Source of the DNA: Typha latifolia
Lineage: Eukaryota; Streptophyta; Magnoliopsida; Poales; Typhaceae
Length of the DNA stretch: 64,000 nt
Direction of reading: 5' to 3'
NCBI GenBank assembly: GCA_019914945.1
Contig: CM034106.1
Span: 992,001 to 1,056,000 of the forward strand
The notes below the pieces were generated by a model that saw only the letters and a program-made list of their open reading frames with translations, was not told the DNA's origin and searched no databases. Position 1 is the stretch's first letter, and each line of letters opens with the position of its first letter. The position numbers and the translations under genes are program-made. Below are positions 1 through 11,168 of the stretch, piece after piece.

Positions 1-557
1 CAACAGTCAGCGACTATTATGACGACATAGTCCATAATGAATCAGGTTTAATAGCACATCCATCTGCTCATATTTTCTATTTGGGAGAGCTGAATAACTA
101 TCAAAAGGCCTCAGATTATCAATCAAATCCATCGACATCAAAATTACTGGGAAGAGATGTATTTTGTTTGGGGCTAAACATTATTTATTTTTTCCATTCT
201 AATACATAACACATTATACGCTTACTTTCTCGCAAAATGGAAAATTATAGTTGAAATCAAACTTAATACAACCAAATAGGATGTGTTATTTTCGAAGTTA
301 ATTCGCTGAAGTTCTCGTATAAAGCAATATGTGACTTAAACCAGTGATTTTGAAAGGCATGTGCGGTATGTGGGCGATCACCCCACCGCATAGTATCTAG
401 GCAGTATGCGAGCGCATATGCAGAATTGCAGATGCCCAATCGGTCCAGTATTATTAATATATAAAAATATAAAATAATTGTATACGATATATGCTATATA
501 CTAATATAGTATATAAATTTTTTTAATAGTCTGCTAAACCCTAAAACCTAAACCTTG

Positions 558-603
<46 letters not shown>

Positions 604-1981
604 CTGTCCGACTACCAATTGTGGGCTCACCTCTTTGTTCTTTCTTCTGACTCTCTTGTGCTCCTCTTTTCTAGGGTTAAGAGTTTGGGATCGACCGAAG
701 AGAATGAAGAGAATGAAGAGAGTGAAGAAGAGTTAAAATCAAGAGGATTGAGAAGAAATTGGGGCTTCACAAGAAGACCTATGAGAGTTTTGCTCGCTGC
801 CATGTGCTGCTCATCATGTGCTACTCGCCTCTCACCATGCGCCACTGAGAGAGGAGAGGGCTCAAGAGGATTGAGAGGTGGATCGAGAGAGGAGAGAGCT
901 TGAGAGATGGATCAAGAGAGTAGAGGATTTAGGCTACAATATTTTCTTAAAGTAACGCACAACCTGCTATTATTTCTGCCTGATCCGCTACCGTCGTCTC
1001 AACCCGTCAAGCATGAAATAGGCTTGCCAAAACCTGCTAATGCGTTTCAACTGCAATTTTCCAGTGCCTTGTGTGTTGGCAGGGCAACCAATGTCCACCA
1101 CGCTAAGGCAGCCGCTAAAAATGCTTTTCAATACACTAATAGCGTGACATAAAGAGAAAAATAAAAATAAACTAGAAGTTGGTTGCCTTGCCATGAACAG
1201 TCCATGAGGGGTCATTTTTGGAGGTCCCTAATGGATCATTTTCAATGTGTTTTGTATAAGAATGGATAAAATAATAATAAAAAGAATGGCACAAACCCTT
1301 CAATGGATAGTTCCAAGACAATTTAATATATAAAGTGATTATCAATCTATCTTAAATTAGGCACAGGAATTTCTATGAGCAAAATCAGTTAGCATATGGA
1401 TAAATTCAACCACTAACACTAACAACCATTATTCCAATGATTTGGTATAGCTCAGTCAGCACTAATATATTTTGAGGTTTGTTACTTGTTTTTCTTATCT
1501 GTGATACTCCCCCAGTCAACAGTTAAGACAGGGCATCCTAGATCAGAAATGGAACATAGAGAGCCAGATATACGTTATATTTCATTAAATCCGAATAAAA
1601 AAACTTCCAATTTTTGCAAGTAACAAAAGCAAGAGTATCATTTTCTTATTTATACTATTCGATAATGGATTCCACCGAATTAATCTGTAAGTAGGCAAAC
1701 AAACCCCGTCCAACCCATATTGCAGGACATGTAATATCAAAAAGCCTGGATTCCCATTTTACTCAAACTCGCCCTCAAATTAAACCACGTATCAATTAAA
1801 TTGATCATTAAAAAAAACATCCAGATTCACATAAAAATTCATATTTTATGCAAAATCTGAACTCCGCAACTCAAACCAAAGATCTAGTAAACAAAGAAAC
1901 CTAAAACAACCTTAGATTCCATTCTAGATCAAAGATCTGCGTTAGGGTTTCAGATCAAACCTGTGATGTATAGGACCGGGA
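1..1981. other. Left intergenic region, no supported gene
   Basis: AT-rich DNA without a convincing gene. It contains a (CT)n microsatellite at about 563-601 and a telomere-like AAACCCTAA motif at about 535-554. The open frames at 619-903 and 907-1152 are low in complexity, have no recognisable domain, and have no splice context or homology I can recall, so I leave them out. The last 50-100 bases before 1982 should be the 3' UTR of the minus-strand gene that follows. Confidence 0.6.
563..601. repeat. (CT)n microsatellite
   Basis: An uninterrupted CT dinucleotide run of about 39 bases. Confidence 0.95.
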
Positions 1982-2263
1982 CTAGTGGTGGCCACCTTCG
2001 CCGCCGCCGGCGGCGTGCTGCTGGTGCTCGAGGTGGCGGCGCTCCTCGGGGAGCGCGACGAGGTAGGAGAAGATCATGCCGCCGATGCAGACGTGGAAAA
2101 GGGGCTCGACGGAACTCGTGTCGATGTACTTCTCGATGTAGCGATCCACCGCCTTGTCGGTGGTCTTCTTGATGTGGTCCCACGTGAGCCGGGGCTTGAG
2201 GAATCCGGGGAGCTCCCTCACCTTCATGCCCTTGATCTCGTTGTAGAACGCCCGCAACGCCAT
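1982..2263 (-). CDS. Probable mitochondrial ATP synthase subunit f (plant Fb15-like small protein)
   Basis: Single-exon frame of 93 residues beginning [15 protein letters not shown] and ending in a His/Gly-rich tail. The start at 2263 is chosen because the [14 protein letters not shown] opening is the conserved N-terminus of this plant family; a longer frame in another phase (to 2315) is a shadow. The motif [28 protein letters not shown] near residues 50-76 contains one hydrophobic segment ([11 protein letters not shown]), consistent with a small single-span protein of the mitochondrial inner membrane. From memory, this family (annotated as fiber protein Fb15 or as unknown in many plants) corresponds to the Fo subunit f / yeast Atp17 position of ATP synthase. 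The family match is firm; the exact subunit name is less certain. The 5' UTR carries a telo-box. Confidence 0.75.
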   Translation of the reverse strand: MALRAFYNEIKGMKVRELPGFLKPRLTWDHIKKTTDKAVDRYIEKYIDTSSVEPLFHVCIGGMIFSYLVALPEERRHLEHQQHAAGGGEGGHH

Positions 2264-2281
2264 GGATGGGGAGCAGAAGCC

Positions 2282-2299
2282 AAACCCTAACCCTAACCC
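2282..2299. promoter_or_regulatory. Telo-box (AAACCCTAACCCTAACCC) in the 5' UTR region of the ATP synthase f-like gene
   Basis: Two and a half perfect plant telomere-repeat units lie 19 bases upstream of the minus-strand start codon. Telo-boxes near transcription starts are known in plant genes for translation and mitochondrial functions, where they bind TRB/Myb-type proteins. The motif is seen directly; its function here is inferred. Confidence 0.6.
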
Positions 2300-2315
2300 A
2301 AGAGTTCTCTCTCAA

Positions 2316-3783
2316 TCTCGATTGCTCGACTCGGGTCGATGGTGGTCTTCTTTCGATGGGAGATTGGGGTAAATAAGAAAGGGGTTAAAATTAAAAAAAA
2401 AGAAAAAAAAAACTGAAAGAGAGAGAGAGAATTACAAATAACACCCTATATGTCATTTTATTATAAATAACTCTATCTTTTCATTATTTATAAATAGAAC
2501 CTCTTATTTGCGAAAAATATCAAAACTACACTCGACCATTTAATAAACATATATAATACAAGATTAATTCAATTAATTATAGACCAAATGACGTCTCTAA
2601 AATAGCTTGAAAATAAATCCAAACATCAATTTTCAACGGCTTAGAACCAAATCAAGCCTAGAAAATACTAAACTTGCATCAAAATACCGAATTTTACAAA
2701 ATCAGCTTAATTCTTGCCGACTAAACTTATCTTTTATTATTAGAAGAAATGGTAGAACCTAATTATTCTCATAAGACGGGACAAGGAGAGGAGACGGAGG
2801 GGAGGAGAGGGAGAGAGCTAAAAATTGTAAAAATAAAAAAGGCTAAGAAAATTGCCCATGGATTCGTCATTGCCTAAAGGCAGTTCCCATGGCGAACTAG
2901 ACCTTAGTTTTTAGGACTCCTTCCCAAATGAAGGAATAGGGAGAAGGGGCAATGCTTCTTCGAAGAAGTTCATCGATGATAATAAGAAAAGAGGATTATC
3001 AGTTTTCCATCGAAAGGGACGGTCATCCTTGTCATTTTGCTAATAGAGCAATGTTCTAAGGTCTTAGGTTGAGGACCCCAAGTTAGCATTGCTTTCGGCT
3101 TTTGTAAATTGTGTCATAGTTAACCAGATAATGAAAATTGTTGGTTTTATAAAGTCGATTTTGTAAAGGATAGGAGAAGGCACTGGACCGAAATAAAATA
3201 AGAGAAAAGAGTTAAAAGGGTTGCGATGAGAAGAATCTAACCGCCACCAAGGTCCATAGGGCATCCAAGAATGGACGCCCAACAAGAGGTGTATTATTGA
3301 TGACTCCAAACACACAAGATTTAGAAGTTGATTGAGGCATGAAGCTAAGAGCAAGACAATATTTTTGAGGTTAATGGCTAACTTGATCTCAACTTTGTGA
3401 AAGAGGATTGTGTCGTCAATAAATTAGAAGATAGATGACAACACAATCCTCTTGTCTTTAAGGATCCAATTCAGTCTAGTCTTAATGGATTTGAACTTAG
3501 CTCAATATTACTGGACTACAAGCTAATAAGCTATCGTGAAGTGAAATCGAGTCTACAGTTGCACTACAAAAAAAAGAGAATTATTTTTTTTATCTGTTTT
3601 AATTTAATATTTCTACTTGTCTATTTTGATCCTATCGAGTAATGACAACCATTTAATTTTTATAAAAAAAAACTTATTTCGCACGAGTTAATTAAACGGC
3701 TATAACCTAACAACGGCTATGAATCGCTCTCTGTAAGTTCACCCCATTTATCACAAGCGTACTCCTTTTGGATTGTTCCTATT

Positions 3784-3828
<45 letters not shown>

Positions 3829-3940
3829 GAAGGACGCGATGGTAATGAAAAGGAGGTATGATGTTATCAACGACCTTCTTAATCCTTCGAGTTCGGAGAG
3901 CGAGGGAGGGAGGATGGAAAGCGCGAAGGAAGCGGCGGGG
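2316..3940. other. Intergenic region between two divergently transcribed genes
   Basis: Contains the promoter of the minus-strand ATP synthase f-like gene on its left side. The rest is AT-rich, unrecognised DNA with a (GA)n microsatellite on the right. A minus-strand open frame at 3064-3354 has no convincing homology. Confidence 0.5.
3786..3827. repeat. (GA)n microsatellite upstream of the clathrin adaptor gene
   Basis: About 42 bases of uninterrupted GA, ending about 115 bases before the TATA box of the next gene. GA/CT tracts in this position can be GAGA-type promoter elements in plants; here only the repeat itself is seen. Confidence 0.9.
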
Positions 3941-3948
3941 TATATATA
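3941..3948 (+). promoter_or_regulatory. TATA box of the clathrin adaptor gene
   Basis: TATATATA in a GC-rich context, about 145 bases before the ATG at 4086. This predicts a transcript start near 3970-3980 and a CT-rich 5' UTR that includes an inverted telo-box (GGTTTAGGGTTAGGG) near 4038-4052. Confidence 0.6.
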
Positions 3949-4085
3949 CTCGCTGTTACGATCGCCGGAGAAATCGCTCTCTCTCGATCACTCTCCTCCT
4001 CTCGCGTCTCCTTCTCTCTCTTCTCTCTCTCGATTAGGTTTAGGGTTAGGGTTTCGCAGGCCGGCCGAGGTGGGGGAGGAAGAGA

Positions 4086-7000
4086 ATGGGGACGCTCCAG
4101 ACCTGGCGGAAAGCCTACGGAGCCCTCAAGGACTCCACCAAGGTCGGTCTTGCCAAGGTCAACAGCGATTTTAAGGTTTGATATCAGAAATCCTTTTAAC
4201 CATCCTAGAACTTTTTTAAAGAATTCTTCTCGATTTCGATCTAATTCTGCTATTTTTGTGTTTGATTTGTTGGAAGGATTTGGACATTGCGATAGTGAAG
4301 GCAACAAACCATGTTGAGTGCCCACCGAAGGAACGACACGTTAGAAGTGAGTGAATTTTGGGTACAATTGGCAATTTGCCCTTATTTGATATAATCATTT
4401 AATAGATACGATTTGGGATTTTTTTTAATTACTAAAGGTCGTCTTTTTATTTGATAACTTGCATTATTCGTTAATTTTTTATCATTTTCTTTTTCTGTGC
4501 TTCAGAAATATTTTTTGCTACGTCTCTAGCACGTCCACGAGCTGATATTGCTTATTGTATCTATGCACTCTCAAGAAGGCTATCCAAGACACGGAACTGG
4601 ACAGTATGTATTAGCATTAATTTCCTCTTAAAATTTTATTAATTTCGTTCCTTTGGTCAAAGTATTCAATGTATATATTGTGATGGAGAATACCAAACTG
4701 TCAGATGACTTGAGTTGTTCATATATTTTTAAGTTTCACCATTTACCTTATTTACTTCGTATCCTTTTAACATATCTTACACCAGCATCGAGTATAATTT
4801 TCACTTTTCTGAAATCTGAAAAATTGCAAGAATCTATTTCTTTTTCATGTATAGTAACTTCCAGCAGTTCAAAATTTCAACTATATGCAGTATTATATTT
4901 ACTTCAAACTTCTTAGAAGCTTGAAATTGATTATGTATTTCTTTTTCATAGAAACAATAACAACATTTTCTTTTATTGAGATCCCTTGGGAAATGCTATA
5001 AGTTGGTAATTATGATCTCTTTTTATTGAATGATGGGTAACTGATCAAATATTACAGGTGGCTTTGAAAACGTTGATAGTTATTCATAGACTACTGAGAG
5101 AGGGTGATCCTACATTTAAAGAGGAGATTTTGAACTATTCTCATAGGGGAAATATATTGCAGATATCCAACTTTAAGGATGACTCAAGTCCTCTAGGTTG
5201 GTTATGCAATATATATTAATTGGAGATAATAGCTACTTTGCTTATACAATTTGTCTCCATTTAGCATGGAGAAGTTGAAGCTGAACATTTGATAATTGTC
5301 AGATATATCCTTTTGTAGCTTGGGATTGCTCTGCATGGGTACGAACATATGCTCTCTTCCTAGAGGAACGGCTTGAAAGTTTTAGGGTATTAAAGTATGA
5401 CATTGAAGCTGAGCGTTTATTGAAATCTCCACAGGATACTGCCAAGGTAACCAGGGTGCTTTTCAATTTTAGTGACCTGATAGTGGTAGGCTCTAATGAT
5501 TGTAAGTTTCTTCTTTTTTTGTTTTTTGGCTTTTATGCTGCCAGGGACATAGTAGAACGAGAACTATAGGTTGTCCAGATCTTTTAGAGCAGTTGCCTGC
5601 ATTGCAACAGCTGCTCTTTCGCCTTGTCGGCTGCCAGGTTGGTTATATCAAATTCTGGCACTGGTACCATGTTTGAACCTTTTTTTCTTTTCCTTCTTAT
5701 GGATTTTGGTTCCTTTCTTATTTGGTTACTGTAGCCTGATGGTGCAGCCTGCACAAACTACGTTATACAGTATGCATTGGCTCTGGTATGTTCCATTATT
5801 CTTTACTCTTCAATTATAGTTCTAAATTATGACTATGGAACTCAACTTTCTCATGAATATTTTATGTGCTAGTTTCCTGAAGCTTTTGCTGGACTTTTAT
5901 AAACATTCTGTCTCCGATAGAAGAAATAAATTTAACCTTTTACCTTCCATGATTAACATGCCAATAAGCCATTTGCAAATATGTCAGTCTACAGACAACA
6001 TGGTGCACAAATCTTGTTCCAAATAAACCAATATCGGCTCAGATATGTGAAAAATTAGCGTAATTTGCACTTTGCACCACCATTTTGATATGGAAACTAT
6101 CGAGTTTGTATACAGCTTACTCATGGATGGCAGAGGTCATTCATATTAGATCTTGACTTTGAAATTTTAAGCCGAAACTCTTATGTTTCTAGTGCCCTCT
6201 TTTCTTTTGGAGGTTGATATATTTTATTCTATTTTTCTGTTAGAATGCTATTGTGGTTCTTTAAGTGATGCGAAATATCATTTCCTGTTTCCTGCGTCTT
6301 TATTTCATAAGGAAGCTACATGTCAGTTCTGGAAGATCAAGAAAACATTCCTCCTCTTTATCATCTTACTTTAAGGATGTCTTATGCTTGCTTCTCTTGG
6401 TCTTTGAATGCAAGACTTCTGGACTCCCCTATGATTGAGCTTTCTCATTGGTTGTGGGATTTCATATATTAAATTAGACAGGCTAAAAATTATGCTCTCC
6501 CCTATGAATAAATATTGGATAAAATATGTATATTTTTGTCTTATCTATAATATCTTATCTTTCTAAACACTTGCATGAAACTTACGGAACCTTTTAATGT
6601 TATTTAGGTTTTGAAAGAGAGCTTCAAGATCTATTGTGCAATTAATGATGGGATCATCAATCTCGTGGATATGGTATTATAGTTCATCCTGATGCTCAAA
6701 TAGTCTAATGCATTCTTCATGACAAAGAACTTCAGGTGCTTTAGTTTTGTTCATGTTCCTGGCTGACCTTTTTAATTTTTTTAAATTATGTTGCAGTTCT
6801 TTGAAATGCCAAAATATGATGCCATCAAAGCCCTCGATATCTATAGACGAGCTGGTCAGCAGGTATTTTTTTTATCGATATATTATGCTTCTCGTGGCGG
6901 ACAACTGTTAAACCAATGGTTGTTTAATCAATGTCTTATTGTTGCAGGCCGAGAACCTTTCAGAATTTTATGAGTTCTGCAAAAATCTTGAACTGGCCAG

Positions 7001-10000
7001 GAATTTTCAGTTTCCCACTCTGAGACAGGTTACGTACATCTTTACTCTAGTTCAGGATGATGTCCATTCTTCACCTGAACCATGAAAGCCTGGCCCAATT
7101 TTTAGTGGTATAAGATTTAAAATTTCCTACATGAATGTTAAGAATGTTTTAAGATAAATGCTAAATTTCAGTCAAATTGTGAACTGTTTTGCTCAGGGAA
7201 TATTAGTTCTCTTTGTGTAACTTAATGTGGGTTTAGTTTTTATGAGAACTATTTCTTTCAATCTGTATATTTCTACCCATAATAGGGATTGGTATTTGTT
7301 TTTATTTTAAGCACCAGTACTCCTCGTGGTCATTTCTTCTGTGGTTCACCTTTTTGCAGCCACCTCCTTCATTTCTTGCAACTATGGAAGAATATATTAG
7401 AGAAGCTCCTCGGATTGGATCTATTTCAAGTAAGGCACTGGTAAGTTGTATTGGCACCATACTTTTCCAGTGTAATATTTGAGCAAATCTCATCCTTAGT
7501 CACTCTTAGATACTCTTCTTTGTGAGGCAAGTTTTCTTGTGGCTCCATCTTGATTATACCTAATCATCTGTAATTAGGCTGTTTAATAATGTCCATTAGC
7601 TATTCTGAATAATGTTGTTCAACTGAAAAAAATAATTTCTTATTGAAGACTCTAGAGTCAGACAAATTTGCTTTTGGACATCTATATGTCAAAGTGATGT
7701 TAAATATACCCTTAACAAGGAAGAAATTGGATTTATTTCCACCATTCTTCACTACCAAAAGTTCTGGCCACAGACAGAAAGTACCAAGTCATATGTTTTA
7801 ACTCTTCCCATGGTTCTACTTATTTGATTAAAGACCTTGGAAAAATATATGAGCATGCCATGCAGAATCATGCATTTCGGAAGATTGAGGCAATCTTGCC
7901 TTTCTTTTGAAAGTGTTATGGACCTGTTTACTCATCGGCATCTTCAGAATAGATACCTGATATTTCATGGGAAAAATACATATTTGATTTGTTACTTCAT
8001 ACTTCAGAAAGAAGAAAATAAATTATTATGTGGATGTCATGTGTTGCCTTCTAACGTCAAAGTACCATGGAAACTTATATAAAATGAACTTATTTTTCTT
8101 TCTTTATCTCACCATGTGTAAACCAGGAATACCAGGAAAGGAATCTATTAACCTATAATCAAGAAGAAGCTCCTCCTGAAAGCGAAAAGCATATAGAAGA
8201 TGAAAAAGAAGAGCCTGCCGAAGCTGAAGAAGTACCAGAACCAGTCTTTGAGACTGTTGAGGCTGTTGGGCCTGAACCTCAACCTTTGACTACTGGAGAT
8301 TTATTGGTGATTTTTATTTTATCAGGAACTGGATTAACATTTCCTTGCAACTTATTTCCAAGTTAAGAATTATAACTTTTTTTTATCATCATCATACAGG
8401 GCTTGGATGAAATAAATCCCATTGCTGCTGAACTTGAAAATAGCAATGCATTGGCTCTAGCCATTCTACCACCAGGTAGTTCTAATTGTCGTTGAAATTC
8501 TGATCATGTTGTCTACTAGAGAAGGTATGCATGCATGAGGAGAAAAAGAAATAATTTTTTATTTTCTTATCTAACCATGAAATAGAAATCTTATTGTTTC
8601 CTTCTACTTGCTTCTAGCTAGATAATGCAATAGTGTAACATTTTGTCACCAGTGACTTATCTTTTTATTTCCACAATTATTTATAGGGGAAGATGTAAAC
8701 GCCTCGACTACTCATGACTTACTTGCTTCTAATCCTTCTGGGTGGGAACTAGCATTAGTCACTACCCCAAGTAACAATACTGGACACGTGGTTGATAGCA
8801 AACTGGTTAGTACAATTCTCTCGTACATGTTATAAATCTCTACTAGTTTTACTGGAGTGAATACTGCAAATAAAATTACTTGGAAAGAGGATTCACTTGT
8901 GGGCTGTTCATATATTTCATTCAAGGAAATGCTTTCCAGTTGATTAAAATCCCATGGTAAATTCCATGATGAACATCATACAGACAGAGGATTGACACTG
9001 CTCGTCATGTTTGTTTATTGTACAGCACAAAGTGAAACTAATTCAATACCCCAGCTGATTAAAAGAACTTTTTGCTGAATATTCATGTAGATGTCACTTG
9101 ATCGTTGATAGGTAGGTTTTTGAATGTTCCATAATGTGGTTGACCAATAGAGGAGTTACAAAGTTATGCACCAGGAATATTACAGCTATAAAGCTATTCA
9201 TCTTGTGGTTCTATCATTTGTTATCATAACTTTCCATTACCAATGTGGAATTACATGCATATAGTAGGAAGGATGATGATAAATAAATTAACACTAAGCA
9301 GCAGTGGTTAGCCAAGTCTTGGTGAAAAATAGGAGGGAAGGTGCAAGAAAATCTCTCTGGCTCTAATATTGGAAGTTAGAATTATACAACCAAGAAGTAC
9401 ATGAAGTTATGCATCCTCTATTGATGTCTTATCGATTCTCAGATATATGAAATCTATGTTGCCACTTCTATGTTTCTGAAGAAAATATGCAATCTAAAGG
9501 TTATTACTTATTACATGTTAAAGAATAGTGTCTTGATAAAACTAGAATAAGGAAGTGATCATTGTCTTTTCAGAGATCTCTATTACCAGGTCATGGCTTT
9601 AGCTATTTCAAATCTATAGTTAGATATGAGCAGTATCCTCTATACACATGTAAACACATTCACAGAACATATATGTTGGCCTTACACATACAAGAGACGC
9701 AATGACAGGCTTAAGCAATTAGGTTGTATGCTCAAGCCTTGCTATGTTAATAAATATGCACTCTAAAAATTGTGCATCACTCATCTAGAAGAGAAAGCAA
9801 AATTTACTCTTCACTTGCCATCTGTATTCGATTCAACAGGCTGGAGGATTCGACAAGCTATTGCTCGACAGTCTTTATGAGGATTCTGCAAGGCGACAAC
9901 AAATAGCAAGCGCAACATATGCCGGTAGTGTAGTGGCAAATCCGTTCGACTCCAAGGATCCTTTTTCCATGTCTAATAGCATTGCACCACCATCCGGTGT

Positions 10001-10205
10001 CCAATTAGCTATGTTGGCACAGCAGCAGCTGCAATATTATCAGACACAGCACCAACCACAGTACTATGAGCAGCAACAGAAGATGATGATACCATACCAA
10101 CCTCAAATTCCTCATCCCCGGATGGCGACTGCAAACCCCTTTGGTGATCCATTCATTGGATTATCACCGAATCCTCCCACACAAGGCAATCCAAGTTTGA
10201 TATGA
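4086..10205 (+). CDS. PICALM1: ANTH-domain clathrin assembly protein (PICALM1 / AP180-like)
   Basis: Spliced product of 567 residues. Exons: 4086-4175, 4277-4346, 4506-4603, 5058-5196, 5319-5446, 5545-5637, 5735-5785, 6608-6673, 6797-6862, 6948-7028, 7360-7440, 8127-8306, 8400-8475, 8687-8805, 9840-10205; all introns are GT-AG and the total of 1704 nt is in frame. The N-terminus [20 protein letters not shown] and the following ANTH domain (about residues 25-300; [22 protein letters not shown], then [20 protein letters not shown]) bind phosphoinositides at the plasma membrane. An acidic linker (about 330-370) leads to a Gln/Tyr-rich tail with NPF at 480 and 545 and DPF at 486 and 549, the typical EH-domain and AP-2/clathrin ligands. 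Length and exon order match Arabidopsis At2g01600/At1g14910 (PICALM1a/b), which retrieve VAMP72-type R-SNAREs by endocytosis. The final role is inferred from that family. Confidence 0.93.
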
Positions 10206-11084
10206 AATTATGAACTGGACAGTTTGTTGTTCTTTGAGTGGAGTGTTGTATAATTTTCTCCTCATAATTTCAGAAGGTATAGCAGAGAAGGGAGTGTTAA
10301 CTGTTAATCCTAGGGAATGTCTTGTATAGTTATCCCTGATTGATGTTTCGAATGGGTGATAATTCTTTGTTCAATTCTTCTTTATTGACCAAGGACAGCA
10401 CTTAGTGTATTACTTTTTCTGTGAAAAATAAGTTGAGTATTCCCGTTTATGTGTCAAGAACTGAAGAATTTGTTTAAATTTTGTTACATTTGAATGCACT
10501 CAAAATTTCAAGTTCATCCTAGTGAACTATCTAAATTTTTTTTTCAATTTTTTCAACTGCAAATTCTACCATCACCACATAGGGAACTTATGTTCAACCA
10601 GTCGACTTAGTTGGCTGTCGCCAAATTTGAAGGTCATAATTAGAGATATATTCGTTAGATAGCCAGTTAACTTAAAAACTTATATAGCAATAAACTAACA
10701 ATATAGATCATGACTATACCACATCCTCTCGTGTCGTTTAGATAGCGTAGTTGATCCAAAAACTTAAACAGATAGATGATAAATTAATAATGTATATCAT
10801 ATCTTTTAACATTATTAATATTTAGAATATTGATGACAAGATGGAGTTAAAATGAAATAATCAAGGTAAACATACAATTTTACAAGTGAGACCCTCAATA
10901 AAGAATTCAATTCAAGTAAACAAAGTAAATATTTTTGTAAAAATGCAATTTAACCCTAACAAAAGTTTCTAGAATCAATTTCGATTTTATTTAGATCTAA
11001 ATTGAAAAATTACCTGGAGTTTATATTTTCTGTCTTGAGTTCCCAACCCAACACATACCCGAAACCCGACTCCATCTATAATCC
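10206..11084. other. 3' UTR of the clathrin adaptor gene and intergenic spacer
   Basis: The first 200-300 bases should be 3' UTR. The rest is AT-rich. Two loosely similar stretches (near 10660-10710 and 10745-10800) may be old repeats. No gene seen. Confidence 0.5.
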
Positions 11085-11090
11085 TATAAA
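11085..11090 (+). promoter_or_regulatory. TATA box of the unknown-function gene at 11169
   Basis: TATAAA, 79 bases before the ATG, followed by a CT-rich stretch typical of a plant transcription start and leader. Confidence 0.6.
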
Positions 11091-11168
11091 TCTTCCTCTC
11101 TATCTCTCTCTCTCGTTTCGCAGCTCTCTTCTTCTCCGTTTCGATCTCTCCTCATCTCTCTCTTTCAA

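Noticed and set aside
619..1152. Open reading frames of 94 and 81 residues on the plus strand
   Set aside because: Glu/Arg- and Ser-rich low-complexity translation from GA-rich DNA, no domain, no splice context and no conserved start.
3064..3354. Possible Ty3/gypsy protease remnant on the minus strand (a frame with LVGRPFLDAL)
   Set aside because: Only one short word resembles the plant gypsy GRPFL motif; the surrounding frames do not continue the match.
3773..4174. 133-residue plus-strand frame starting upstream of the clathrin adaptor
   Set aside because: It is in a different phase from the conserved [12 protein letters not shown] start and runs through a GA microsatellite and the TATA region.
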